Origin: Sipunculus nudus
Taxonomy: Eukaryota; Annelida; Sipuncula; Golfingiida; Sipunculidae
Direction of reading: 5' to 3'
Length of the DNA stretch: 64,000 bases
NCBI GenBank assembly: GCA_026874595.1
Contig: CM049309.1
Location: 24,369,033-24,433,032, forward strand
Position numbers and translations under genes: made by a program. Under the pieces are notes generated by a model that ran no database searches, was not told the origin of the DNA, and worked only from the letters and a program-made list of their open reading frames with translations. Each line of letters starts with the position of its first letter. Position 1 is the first letter of the stretch. This document shows, one piece after another, positions 1-11,934 of this stretch.

Positions 1-400
1 CAAAAATAGAGAAAAATCGTTAAAAATTGAAAAATACAGGTGGCACCACCAATCTGCAGAAACTGATGGAACACTCCATGACCATTATCCATGCGAAAAA
101 ATCATGGTGATCAATGCATTAGTTGTTCATATAGTTGAGCTTTTGTATCAAATTTTCCATTATTCTTGGGGGTACTTTGGAGCCCCGTAGCTCGAAGAAT
201 ATGGGTAAAAGAGACCAAATTCCAAGTTTTCAAGGAGAATTTTCATTAACCTCCCTGGATGTCAAGTTAGAAAATTTCAGGTCCAGCGGTTACGATTTGT
301 GCCCTGTTAACGGACAGACGGCCGGATGGACAACGGACAGAGGATGATGGCTATAGCTCAGATGACTTACAGTCAACTAAGCTAATAATAACAAGGCCTA
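1..400 (-). repeat. Family-1 repeat, 5' part of a minus-strand copy
   Basis: On the minus strand it reads from about 400 as a variant of TTTTAGCTCAGCTGACT (here attagcttagttgactg), then gtaagtcatctgagctatag and a cluster of GTCCGT/GTCCAT, the same head as the full copies at 14661 and 31983. The copy runs off the left edge. Confidence 0.7.
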
Positions 401-2252
401 CAGGCCTAATGCTAACCTGTGCAAAGTTTAGCGGTATGAATGGAGGTTTTAATTTTTAAAATTTAATATTGATCCTCTTAAGTCCTGCATATCTACCTTA
501 GTCATTATGATTTCAGCAAAATGGACGTTTCGGACCTTCAAGTTTCAGACTTGGACATTTTAAAACTAGAATATGGGTAGTCAACAAGCGACTATGTGTA
601 TTCACAGAAATCAGAGTGGCACGGGTGAAGTGAGGCATGGATTAAGTGGCAAGGGGAATAGAGTGAGGTGTGTTGAATATTAGCATCAATGTCTGCAGCG
701 TAAACGTGAATGCAGGTGGTGCCAACTGTCATAAAATCAAGAAAATTGTCCAGAATGTATAAACCTGCAAAATTTCAGGTGAATAAGTCAAACCACTGCT
801 GAGATATGAGTGATTTTATCCCAAGGCAGATGAACAGATGGACGCTGTGCAAAAATGGTTGCAGGTGGCGCCACCATTTTAGTGTATGTTATAAAGCTTT
901 CCAAGGGCTACATTTGTGCAAAATCTTTAGCCTTATCGGTCAAACCATTGCCGAGATATGTGGGTTTATACGTGGAAACAGACGCACAAATGGACGCTGG
1001 GCAGAGAAGAAAGGTCAGAGGTCAACCAAAAATGAGGGCTACCCAATATGTATAAACATGCCCAATTTTAGGCTGACATATCAAATTCATCTGTAGAAAT
1101 ATGCAGGCGCACACACTGCAAAAGTCACTTTCTTGTAAATATTAACCAAAGATAACCTGAAATCTAAATTTCTAGTGGCATGATGTAAAGATACTGATAA
1201 ACTGGTGCTAGGCTTGATGTAACAGCATCACACAGCTAACATGTATGGTAAAATGACTCTATTCAATCTACATAATTCAGCCAAAAATCATTCATGTGGA
1301 ACCATTTATAACAATTATTATAAGAATTATTGTAGGGATTATTCTTGTAAAATATTTAACAAACTGGCTTCAGTGGCATCAGTTGAAAAACGTTTCGCAG
1401 GTTTATAACTCGTATAGGAAGATACAGCAAATTGGCCAAGTTCAGCTTCCCATAAATCAGCCAAAAAGCAATGAACCAAAACCATTTGAACAAACTTGAA
1501 TTATCAATATCTGAGGATAATTAATGTGTGAGATTTAAGAATTTGGCCCAGTGGTTTTTGAGAAGAAGATCTTTGTATCCACTGGCATATGACTAAATTC
1601 AGCTTCCCATAACTTAGCCAAAAGTCACTGAAAAGAGACCATTTGAACAAACTTCAGAAAGCACTACCCTAGGATCATTTCTGTGCGATATTAAAGATTT
1701 TGGCCAATGGGTTTCAGAGTGGAAGTTTTTTGTAGCTCTCAGTGTGATACAGGCAATGATGACTCCTTACAAAAAAGGCCGATGCAGGTGGCACAACCAA
1801 TACCTCAATTTCAGAAATGACCTATGTGACCAACATTGGCATAAAATTTGGTGATGATAGCTACAGCAGTTTTTGAGATATAAATTTTATATATGCTATT
1901 TTGCACAGTTAACAAAGTTCAACCTCCTGTAACTCGACTAAAATTTCCAAACTGGAACCATTGGAACAAACTTGAGAAAGATTGTTCCAGGGATCATTTC
2001 TGTAAAATATTAGACAATTTGGCTGGGCAGTTTTGGAGAAGATTTTTAAAGCTTTTTTAGCTTTTTCCCTATAAAATCTAAGAAAATGCAGTTAGAAAAA
2101 AATAAACAAAATCCGATAGTTTATTATTTGCAAAAAATTTGGTGATGCTAGCTCCTGCCGCTTTTGAGATAGCTATGGTTAACGTACAGACAACGCACAA
2201 CACACGACGCACGACGCCACAACATCGCATAAGCTCACAGGTTCGCTAAAAT
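391..2252 (-). mobile_element. Family-2/3 composite repeat, minus-strand copy
   Basis: Minus-strand head at 2252 is ttttagcgaacctgtgagc and the tail at 440-391 is gcattaggcctgtaggcctt. A family-3 module (560-1060: GGTGGCGCCACC palindrome, and gtagtcaacaagcgactatg near 571) sits inside near the tail. The plus-strand copy at 55690-58512 has the same order of modules. No coding capacity seen. Confidence 0.75.
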
Positions 2253-2449
2253 TAGTAATGGGCCTAAGTGTTATATGAAAGGATACATAAAAAAAATTAT
2301 ATGTGTACATGTATGTAATATTTCTCAATAGTTTAATATATGGCCATGTGAGCTAAACACTAAATCTCATGAAAGTTTTCCCAAACAAAAATTGACTCTA
2401 ACATTGAAATTATAAGATTCATCTTGTTTATTCAGCCTGTATAATTGTT

Positions 2450-3545
2450 ACATAAATAGCCTCAGGTGGCCATACCACCTATGGCATAGGCTATGCTTGA
2501 TGTAAACACTTAACAACAGTTATTTCTATGACATGGTCTTCTTAAAACTTGGATAAAAGCTACAAATTTTATCAATTGCTTTAAAATTTAAGACCTTAAA
2601 AGTTTAAATCCATATATGTGCATCCTATGAAATTAAATAAACAGTGCTTAAAGGCAAAAATGTGCAACGGAGGGATACCCAGACTCATGATCAGCTGGGC
2701 ATTGGGAGCTAGGAGTGTATGGCGTTATGTAGTAGCTTGGGGAGACCAGGGCTGTAGCACCAGCTGTGCATACCACACTGTACCAGGCTGGCCTGATGTA
2801 AACAATAACTGACATAGTGGATGAAAACTTTAATAAAAGCTACAGCTTTTGACAAACTGCATTCAAATTTCAGATTAAAAAGGATTTAGTCCTTATGTGT
2901 ACAAGCTGTGAAAATTAAAGTAGCAGTGCTCACAGGAAAAGTATGTGCCATGGTCAAAGTTGGGCAAAATTAAAGGTAATGATTTAACATTTATTTTAAT
3001 AACTTTACAAAAAATACAAAATCTTGACCTAATTGCTGGTATACAATTAAATTTAAATTAAATATAGTTATATCCTTAAAAATACTCTCCAGCTTCAACA
3101 GTTTTCATGTAAAGTAAGTAAATATGTTTCCTGATGATTTGACAAGACACAATGACATTATGTTCAGGTCCGTATCTTCTAAAAGTTACGTAATACTGAC
3201 CTTATTTCTGGCAAGTGCATAGGAAATATACTGAGGACAATATATGCCAAATTGAATGCAACAATGCCAGCAGTTTTCATAGTGGGCAGTCTGGAAGTGT
3301 AACAATAGGTTTTTTTATGAAGAATTGAGGTTTTTGCCTTATTTCTCAAAGGAAAAATGTCGCAGTGACCTAATTTTTTTTTGTGGTAGGAGAACTTAGG
3401 GACATCTAACTCTATGTTGAATTTTGGATTTGTACCGATAGTTCTTTTGGTTTCAAAAGGTGCCCAGTTAACGGATGTCTTGCCAGACAAAGGACCATGA
3501 CTATAGTTCAGATGACTTACAGTCTGCTGAGCTAAAAATGTTAAC
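2450..3545 (-). repeat. Family-1 repeat, degraded minus-strand copy
   Basis: Minus strand starts at about 3540 with tttttagctcagcagactg. It continues through interior blocks shared with 14661-17276, for example ttttgcccaactttgaccat. The 167-residue open frame inside (3682-3179) is a translation of this repeat, not a gene. Confidence 0.7.
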
Positions 3546-4317
3546 AATGACCTACTGGAGACAAACACAACTCTGCACCGTGTCGATCCCTCAACCTGAA
3601 TAATTCTGACCCCATGGAATCCCATCTTCCTGCAATAACAGATTACAAAATAACATTTATTCAAGTAGTGTTTTCTGAGCATCTAAATCTACATTAGAGG
3701 GTGTCACAGAAAAATTCACACATATTCTAAATTTTGAACTGATATTGGCTTTATAGCCCATATGAAAATTACTAGTGTGAAAAAAAATGGATATTGATTC
3801 GTATTTAATATACAGTTGAACTCACACATTTTAAGTCTGTGCATTTTTGGAAATATTTCTATCTCTAAACTGCACCTTTTTTTAAACATGCCATGGGAAT
3901 TTGTTGTTGTGACTTCCTATAAAGTAATTATGCCATTCTTAAGGTAATGAATTTCAGAAATGGTAAAAAGTCTTTGTTTTTCTTTTTAACAGACACAGTA
4001 CCTGTGCAATAAAATGGCTCATTAAACGGGCATAAATTGAATCAAGTGACCCATGGGTCAAGAGACTCTGTTTGGCTCATTTTGGCTAATAAAGAGGTTG
4101 CTCTTTTGTAGCCATAGGAGCCCATTATTGTTGGACACTGTGTTGGTTTGGCAGGGCTGTCCATGGCCAGCTAAGGAACAAAAACAGTACCTGTCCATGG
4201 TCAGCTGAGGGATAGACACAGTACCTGTCCGTGGTCAGCTGAGGGACAGTATGGTACCTGTACTGTGCACTGTCAGCATGGTTCCTGTCCATAGTCTTAA
4301 GATGGACTGACACATAC
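3546..4317. other. No gene seen, downstream of PARS2 exon 2
   Basis: AT-rich unique-looking sequence. 4130-4260 has three diverged short repeats containing CAGTACCTGTCC and ggtcagctgagggac. No further PARS2 exon could be recognised. Confidence 0.5.
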
Positions 4318-4495
4318 CTGTTGATCTCCACATATCTGCTCCACCAAGGGTTGGCATGGAGATCTTCTCAGCACCAATGGCCTGCATCTCTCCATCAATT
4401 ATACGTAGCAGTTTCTCTACTGCCCGATTAGCCAGTGGAAGTAAATTGTAGGTGCCAGCAGCTGCTGAGCGAATAAGTCCAAGGCTGACCATCAA
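4318..4495 (-). CDS. PARS2: PARS2 exon 2 (start of the catalytic domain)
   Basis: Minus-strand exon preceded by tgtag and starting TTG ATG GTC; it ends ACA G/gtatgt (phase 1). It encodes LMVSLGLIRSAAAGTYNLLP and then EMQAIGAEKISMPTLGGADM, which aligns without gaps to human PARS2 from LML to the residues before WDLMGKE. The first bases of the exon and its acceptor are copied in the tandem array directly upstream (4485-4770). Confidence 0.88.
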
Positions 4496-7400
4496 CTACA
4501 AAACACAGAAAGACTGACCATCAACTAATAAACACATGGAGGCTGACCATCAACTACGAAACTCAGAAAGACTGACCCTCAGCTACAAAACACAGATAGA
4601 CTGACCATCAACTAATAAACACATAAAGGCTGACCATCAACTACAAAACACAAAATGACTGACCAACTACAAAACACAAAAAGACTGACCATCAACTACA
4701 AAACACAAATGACTGACCATCAACTACGAAACTCAGAAAGACTGACCATCAACTACAAAACACACAATAGAAGAACTGTATTTCCATCAGCTCATCAGCT
4801 ACAAAACACACAAAAGAACTTTATTTCCAGTCACTTTTCATAATACTAATGCAATGTGTGAATAAGATGAATCTTTATACCAACATAACATAAAATAATA
4901 AACAGTTATGTCAAAAGAGAAATCTACAACAACAGATATACAAATTCCATTGTAAGTAAATTGCAGTATGTGAAATGGGACATGAGCAAGCAACACTCTG
5001 GCAGACTTTTAATTTACAAGAATATATCAGTGTCTAATCTGGCAGAAGAAACAGGGACAAAGATTTATTCAGAAATTTGTTAAAGATGCTGGCAAGATCT
5101 ACAATGATACTTGTGGAAAGGATACCTGCAAATTTTGTTCAAATTAAATGAAAGAAGGAGTTTTGGGCAATTATGGTACTCTTATTAAATAATAAGTTAT
5201 TTTGCTCCCTCTGCATTCCCACATCTTCGACCTGTTGTGACACTAACATTATTTGAACGTAGTCATGTATCCATTGCCAGTAAAAAGAAACGATACCAGC
5301 CCAGTGTGGAATCCCTTAACCAATTTTCGAATTTGTTATATTTCCTTTTGACTGACAGCTCACCAGCCTGGCAACTGCATGCCATTGGGATGTTGGGCCT
5401 TTGTGCACATGGGTTACCAGGCCATTGAGCTTGACGTCAGTCAAAAGGAAATATAACAACATTAGCTCTGGGCACTCCTCACTGGGCTGGTATCTATTTA
5501 CTGGCAACAGATACATGCTAAAATAAAAAAGTCTTAATGTCATAACACTGAGGTCAATGAAGTTGGAATCTACTAGGGAGCAAAATTTGATCTAATATCA
5601 TGTAATAATCAAGAGTGGGCAACTGAGTCAGCATTTTCAAAAACAATGTAGGATTGATTTTCTGATAAATCTTGTTTATGTATTAAACACTCCATCCCGT
5701 AGCCCCATCCACCAGGCGTTTGATGACAGGACAGAGGGTCTCTATGTCTATCAGTCATAGACACTACATGTATACAGCCTATACTTGGTCTAACACAGTC
5801 ACAACTGGGTTGAAGTTCCAGTGGACCAGTGTCTCATTGCAGCTTACATTTCGGTGGTTTTGCAATTATTTTTACTGCAATATTTTCTTTGTGCTGCGCC
5901 AATGTTGTCTGAATGTGACCTTTTCATTTTCTGCCTTGAGCCACTGGCACAGTTGGGCAACCGTAGACCTAATGGTAGACTTAGTTGTGGCTCTGTTGTA
6001 AACACAGAGCCACAGGTCACTGCCTTCATTTATCTAGGGGACAGAAACGCATACACTGTTAGACGATGGTGAGCCGGGGTGATTGTTTCAGCCAGCGTTT
6101 TTTGCCATGCACGTGTAACATCATCACTGCTAACTTCCTGGCCCACCCAGCTGAAATGTGACACATGCACCTGGCTGGTTGAAACAATCCAGTGCGTAAC
6201 CCTGGTAACAACCCATGTAGCCAGCGGTCTTGTGAAGCCAGTGGTCCAGTTCCAAGGACACTCACAGCAGTGATTATGTAACACGTGCACTGCACACCGC
6301 TGGCTGAAACAATCGCCCCGGTTTACCACACATAAGATAAGATGCATGTTCTTAAACTGGGTGCATCGTCAGAAAATGTATGCGTTCCCTTCTGCTAGAT
6401 AAATGAAGGCAGGGCCCTGTGGCTCTGTGTTTAAGACAGTCACAACTGGGTCTAGCCTGATGGAAACTAGCCGCCGACGTCGACGCAACAGGTTTCAGGT
6501 TTCTGTTGCGTCACCGGCCCACCAAAGGGCTAACTGGGGTTATAGCACGATACGACCTGTTACTCTTAGAAAGAAAATTAAATAAAAATATTTCCTATGG
6601 TTTTAGCAAACCAATGTTCACATAATGTTTTATGTCGAAGGGCCTGTAATAAAAAATAACCTTTCTGGAAAGCATGAAGCACCTGTAACATCAACAACTG
6701 ATAGTATTTGTCCAGAGAGAATTGAAGCATTAACAGCCCCGGTAGACATCTTGCATTTGGGGTACGACTTTACAATCAGTACCTACCGGTCAGGGCTCGG
6801 CCCCGAGTGTAGAAATGAGTAAAGAAGTAATAGTTATACAACCAAATAGCCCTATATTGCCTATTATAGGTTTAGATATACATAATAGGATTCATTTTAC
6901 AAATATATTTCCTCTGGAGTACATATTAAATACCGCTAGTAGCATGTTGTTGATATCCAAATCCAGACGGGCAGCCATGATTTATTTTAAACAGATAATT
7001 ACGGTATGGTAAACAATCTCCGTTCAGACTACCGTAAAGTATACCGGTCTGACCATGGGGGGGTTTGGTCTCCCCCCACATTAAAAGCAGTTAATAATGT
7101 TTCTTTTTTGTTGTAGGAAATCTAAGGGGGGTATGGGGGTTTGCCCCCATCTTTTAAGTAGTTAATAATATTTCTCAATAAATATTTTCATGATATTTAC
7201 AACCATCGTTAGGTGGCGCTATTTATTACTCCACACCCAGATTTAAAAGCCCTCTTTTTCCTGTGACCTTCACATTGTCTTGCATGGTGTAATGGCATTA
7301 GTGTTCGAGTACTGAGCCGTGCTGCACAGGATAGATTCCAGCGAGGACCAACTTCTGCTCTTTCATGTGATATTCATGATTTATAATGTATACATGTACA

Positions 7401-8000
7401 TACACATTTCTGAATAATAATAAAATGTCTTTCATCAACAGATAATGCCGCGTTAGGAAATAGAAGAGAAGACAATAGTGGTAGCAATATTTTATTCAGC
7501 TGTCCCAAATGTAGGTACTGATTGTAAATTCGCTCCGCATTTGGTGGCAGTCCTGTATAAGGCTTTAGGCCTGTGTACTATAATGTTCATATTTTAACTT
7601 CCTTGGTGCAAAATAGGGCTGAAAAGAGAACAGTAATGTTTTCTAGTGGTCAAATATACAATACACATAGATGTACTGAACATTAATCAATGGATATATG
7701 TTAAATCTCACAGTTGTGTATGGAGTGTTATAATCACAGTTAACTGCAGGTGCAATCTATGGACTCCACAATGCGTCAGTCATTGAAAAAAGGCAATTGA
7801 GGAGTTCATTCTTATAGTTATGCCTTTATGGGCTAGATGGAAACCTAATTATCGCTCACCCTCTGACTTTTGCAACCAGCTTTATCAGAATCATTGATGA
7901 TCTGACCTGTTGCATGGAATATTCGCGATAGTTTTTTACGGTTCATGAGCTCTGGTTTGTGGAAATGCCTTATCTGTCCGACAGTTCTAAAGGATGCCAT
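4318..8000 (-). CDS. PARS2: Mitochondrial prolyl-tRNA synthetase, partial (exons 1 and 2; 3' part off the left edge)
   Basis: Class II aminoacyl-tRNA synthetase that charges mitochondrial tRNA-Pro. Two joined exons (7860-8000 and 4318-4495) encode about 106 residues corresponding to the N-terminal quarter of the family. The join reads ...CKSQR/LMVSLGLI..., matching the vertebrate protein across the boundary, followed by conserved stretches around NLLP, EMQAIG and the MW/LW of the motif 1 region. The first 28 residues are basic and lack acidic clusters apart from one Glu, consistent with a mitochondrial presequence (inference). Motifs 2 and 3 and the anticodon domain are not found in 1-4317, so the rest must lie off the window or in exons I could not see. 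Transcription is divergent from EIF2B2. The identification is strong; the start is less certain because the frame stays open upstream to 8171. Confidence 0.85.
4485..4820. repeat. Tandem array, 29-bp unit, overlapping the PARS2 exon 2 acceptor
   Basis: About ten copies of a unit beginning CTGACCATCAACTAC followed by an A-rich spacer. Variants have AATAAACACA spacers, and one copy is shortened to CTGACCAACTAC. The exon-proximal copy is the real exon boundary: read on the minus strand, each full copy gives TGTAG/TTGATGGTCAG. The array ends in two degenerate copies with ATTTCCATCAG inserts. Confidence 0.85.
5262..5520. repeat. 256-bp palindromic foldback element
   Basis: Near-perfect inverted repeat. 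The inner arms are GTTATATTTCCTTTTGACTG at 5335 and its complement ending near 5458. The outer arms are CATGTATC..GCCAGTAAA at 5263 and TTTACTGGC..GATACATG near 5515. The loop carries ggcaactgcatgcca. Lies in PARS2 intron 1. Confidence 0.85.
6020..6411. mobile_element. Foldback/MITE-like element in PARS2 intron 1
   Basis: Terminal inverted arms: TGCCTTCATTTATCTAG at 6021 and its complement at about 6394-6410. Inner arms: gattgtttcagccagcg at 6080 and cgctggctgaaacaatc at 6298. Nearby direct repeats of tggctctgtgtt and cagtcacaactgggt flank it (5790, 6420). The open frames inside are arm translations. Confidence 0.75.
6412..7859. other. PARS2 intron 1, remainder
   Basis: Mostly unclassified. 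7055-7165 has two short G/C palindromic blocks (gggggggtttggtctccccc and tatgggggtttgcccccat), each followed by a diverged aagYagttaataat. A weakly tRNA-like stretch at 7285-7345 is not convincing. No exon seen. Confidence 0.5.
7860..8000 (-). CDS. PARS2: PARS2 exon 1 (residues 1-47, presequence)
   Basis: On the minus strand the ATG at 8000 begins MASFRTVGQIRHF and the exon ends AGG/gtgagc at 7860, phase 0. The end reads SDKAGCKSQR; the CKSQR is shared with the human protein just before its LML. An in-frame Met at 8171 exists, but the segment between does not look like a targeting peptide, so the start at 8000 is preferred. Confidence 0.8.
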
Positions 8001-8332
8001 GGCCACGGATTCCACAGTAAATGTTGCCGAGTTTGTAAGAGGTTGACTTCGTATGAGTGCGACTTTTAAGGGGAGTTTGAATTGAAGGTGTTTCGTGGTA
8101 CGGACTAAAACTTGGATATCATAAGTCGAATGATGGAAGTCAAGATGCAATTCGGAGAACTTGAAAAACACAGACTATAGGATGTAAAGTCTGTTACGAG
8201 AGTTAGATTCAGATGCAGTCTGACACATTTAAATGTAAATGCAAATTCTAGGTTGTTTTTCAAAAAGCAAATGCATATACGTACTGTATATGATTTATAT
8301 TACGATTACAATCTTGAAATCCGTGACCACCT

Positions 8333-9551
8333 AAAGGTGGTTTTCCATAAGTGCATAGTGCGTATCCGTACGGTCCACGTGCGTAGTCGTTCCGTATCCG
8401 CTAAGCTCGTGTTGATAGGTGCTCGATTGCTGAAGATTTTCTTTCTTAGCAGGCCCTTCCACCATATAATTATTGTACATTTTGTAAAAAAAAAATAGCA
8501 ACAAAAGTTTGTTTGTTAATTGTTTTAATATTTTTATATTGTATTCATGTTTTCAAAAAGGATCTTAATTATTATTATTTTACACGCGGTTCTGATGTTT
8601 ACGGCTCAAGCACTTGAAAACACGTGTATAGGCCTATGTTAAAGAGAGGGCAACATTTGATTTTGTAATTTACGAAAGACTGGTATCACAAGAGACATGA
8701 CATTTATACCAGTTGATATAGAGATTGTTCATACAGCACGCCGGGTAATCCTGAAATTGACAAGGTGATTGGTATGCGTAGTGCGCAAAAATCGCTCCCA
8801 GCAGCGTGCGGATACGGACTACGTATGTGGACTACGCATGCGGATGAATGGAAACGGCCCAATTAAAAAATCAACTAAAGGTGGTTTTCCATAAGTGCGT
8901 AGTCCGTATCCGTAGTCCGCATGCGTAGTCCGTATGCGTAGTCCGTATCCGCAAAGTTCGTTTTCCATAAGTACGTATATGCGTAGTCCGTACTTCGTAT
9001 TGCCGGATAGGTGCTCGATAGCTGAAGTTTTTCCTTTTTGCAAGCCATTTCACCATATATATGTATTGTACATTTTTATATATTAGCATCAAAAGTTTAA
9101 ACAATAAAATAAAAATAATAGAATGTTTAAAAGATCATAATTAGTAATATTTAAAGAGTGACAGTGATGTTTACGCTTCAATCTTCTAAAAACCATGTTG
9201 TCTGTGATAAAGAAAGGAAAACAAATTCAGCCAAATGCCAATCAATATGTTTGTTTCCGGAAAACTGATGTCAGAAATGACATTCAAACCATTTGGACAT
9301 AGAGACTGTGCATACAGCACGGCCTGAATGGGAAAACTATGCTAAACCTGAAATCGACACGATGATTGGTATGCGTATAGTGCGCAAAAATCGCTCCCAG
9401 CAGCGTGCGGATACGGACTTCGCATACGGACTACGGAAACGCACTACGCACTTATGGAAAAGCTCTTTAAGCGATTTTTTGCAGACTACGCATGCGGACT
9501 ACGCATATGGACTACGGATACGGACTACGCAATTATGGAAAAGCACCTTGA
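8333..9551. mobile_element. Two adjacent hAT-like non-autonomous elements
   Basis: Elements about 8333-8860 and 8876-9551 share the left terminus AAAGGTGGTTTTCCATAAG, subterminal arrays of GCGTAGTCCGTA, an internal caaaaatcgctcccagcagc, and a right terminus that is the complement (CTTATGGAAAAGCACCTT). Multiple subterminal short repeats are typical of hAT elements. No transposase frame. Clear 8-bp target duplications could not be assigned. Confidence 0.7.
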
Positions 9552-11854
9552 AGCTTGTTCCATAAGATTACATTTTTAGCTCAGTTGACCATGAGTAATC
9601 TGAGCTGTAGTGATCACCCCTTTACCCGAAAAACGAAATACATCCTAACCGTTTGACCGAGAAATTTATTAAAAAAGAAAGAAAATCTATTTTATAAATC
9701 CTTATAAACTGTCACATTAAATGACAGAAATTCATGTTGATTTAATATATACTGTATCCGCGTCAGAGATCATTTGACAGTCAGGCCCCTTGTAACTTAA
9801 TTGTTTCTCGATTGATTTGAGTGCCAATCAGATCTTAAAATATCCAAAACGGTCACCGAAGCCATCTTTAAGGATATTACTTTTTACAAACTCAATCAGA
9901 AGCGGATCCAGCGGGGCCCGATGGGGGGGGGGGGGGTTACACTGAAGGGGGGCCACCCCCCATACGTACCACCCCCCATCCCCACCCCCACCCCTTTTTG
10001 CCGCCGCAGCCTTTCTTTAAACGTTTTCCCTTCCAGAGCTATATGGACCTTTTTTTTCAGATTTTGTCATCAGTCCTCCTTGGTTGAACCCCTCCTTTTC
10101 TTAAATCCTGGATCCGCCCCTGTCCATGAATTAAACGGGAGAACGTCATTGGTTAAAGTATAATTGTCATTTTTATGTTATTTCAGAATACCAATACCCA
10201 GAGTCGAATGAAATTTTAACTTAAATGTGACAGAAAGAACGGAAAAGGTGTGAGTGCAGCGCAAATATAAATTAAAATAGAAATCTGCATTCTAAGAAAT
10301 GCATGCCTCCACGGGGGGGGGGGGGGGGGGAGGGGCATTGTGGGATGCTCCGAAAACCTACTTGATTTACATTTACTTAGTCGGCCCATAGTTTGTTAGT
10401 GCATAAGTGACTGTACATTTGTGAATATTTCTTGAATACGTTCCAGATCCAGATCATATTCCGGATATACACACACCCTCCTGGCGGAGTATATAAGATG
10501 GTATCCCCGATAAGTAATCACAAACATGCATGTATGTTGCTGATGAACTTGGCATTTGGCAAAATATTAAGCAATCACTCTTACTTTTACTTTTAAAGAA
10601 TTTGCATATGACTCATATTGACTCATATTTCATTCGTAGCATTTTTTTCCAAATGTAAATACAGATGCAGTACATTAATTTAGAACTGCATTTAAAGGAA
10701 AATGCAAAGATGGGATTTTCAAGATACTTACAGTTTTTGCTCGGTCTGATACCCAGAAAGTTTTTTGAATTGAGACACTTCTTTAAAAACTTGCCATAAA
10801 TTCTGTTCCGGCCTACACATGACATATATGCAGTGTTAAAAAATTTATCATTATAATTTTTGTTAATATTTTGCTTATAAAAGTTTAAATTCACATACTC
10901 GATCTGCAGACTTTTATCATTAATAAACGTTGATGCTTTTAACTAAAATATTCGAGTTTTTACCAATTCCTTGAAATGTAATTTCATGCAGCATCAAAAA
11001 TGAAAAAAAGGAGGAAATATTTGATAATCATTTATAATTTCATTGTTTACAGTGTAGCTTTAATTGATCAGCCATTGTATAATATATTTTAATTGTTAAA
11101 AAAAATACTCACCCATTCAGGTGAGAACAACAAAATATATGATTAACTGCACATGTGGCTTAAAAATATGTATTTATTTTTTTTGGCTAAACCCAACAAG
11201 CACGAAACATGTCTAGAATATGTTCAATATGTTGCACATATGTTTCAACTGAACACTTTCAAAACTGTCCATATTAAAACAAAATAAAATGATTAATGAA
11301 TATTTTTAAAAAGTTACAGATTTTTTTTTCAAATCTAATTCTAATATAATGTTAAAAAGATGTGAATATGAATTATATAACAGCATTTTTAACTTTTGAC
11401 TATAGCCCTTTCAAAATAATGTCTATATGAAAATAAATACATGTATTTCAATAACAGGATGAGTCAGGATAAAAAAAATTATTCATTCTGTGGAACATTT
11501 ATAAAATAGTTTTTTAAAAACTATATTTTTATCCAATACACTTCCGTCTCTTTAAATGTTTTTTGGAAATATTTCAAAACCATTTTCATTAGTCATTACA
11601 TTTTCGGGTCAACTGGAAAGTAATTTTGACCGGGGATCACACTTGGCACCGACATCGAATTATGAAGTTCAGGTTTAAGTCTGTATCATTTTTCGGCTCT
11701 CTGACCTTATGAACCCTGTGACCCCCCCCCCCCCCCAGTTGAGATGACATAGGTACGAGTTTATCTGTATCTAGTTCTCTTATTATCGCTCAGACTTGCA
11801 TCAGTATCCATAACTTGTGACAGGCTGAGCACCTGCTACAAGTGTAGAGACAAT
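9552..11854. other. Upstream region of EIF2B2
   Basis: 9572-9640 is a family-1 head (tttttagctcagttgacc). 9926-9936, 10313-10330 and 11723-11737 are G or C homopolymers. 10280-10440 resembles 54555-54660 (gcattctaa...ggcccata...aagtgactgt). The rest is AT-rich with no recognised motif; no core promoter could be named. Confidence 0.45.
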
Positions 11855-11934
11855 ATGCCAGGCACAGAAAGTGAGAAGAAGTCTGAAGACTTGAATGAAA
11901 GGATTGAACTTTTCAATAAGGATTTGAAACAAGG
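11855..11934 (+). CDS. EIF2B2: EIF2B2 exon 1 (residues 1-26)
   Basis: ATG in the context caatATGc starts [20 protein letters not shown]; the human protein also starts MPG and has a SERIESF segment here. The exon ends caaGG/gttggt, phase 2. Nothing else upstream reads into exon 2 in frame. Confidence 0.8.

Noticed and set aside
3179-3682. 167-residue minus-strand open frame
   Set aside because: The same peptide text recurs in other frames at 14592-14831 and 32030-32338 because all are translations of the family-1 repeat head. No splice or family support.
7285-7345. tRNA-like stretch (ggtgtaatggcattagtg ... gattccagcg)
   Set aside because: The B box is poor and no cloverleaf can be drawn; at best an old SINE fragment.
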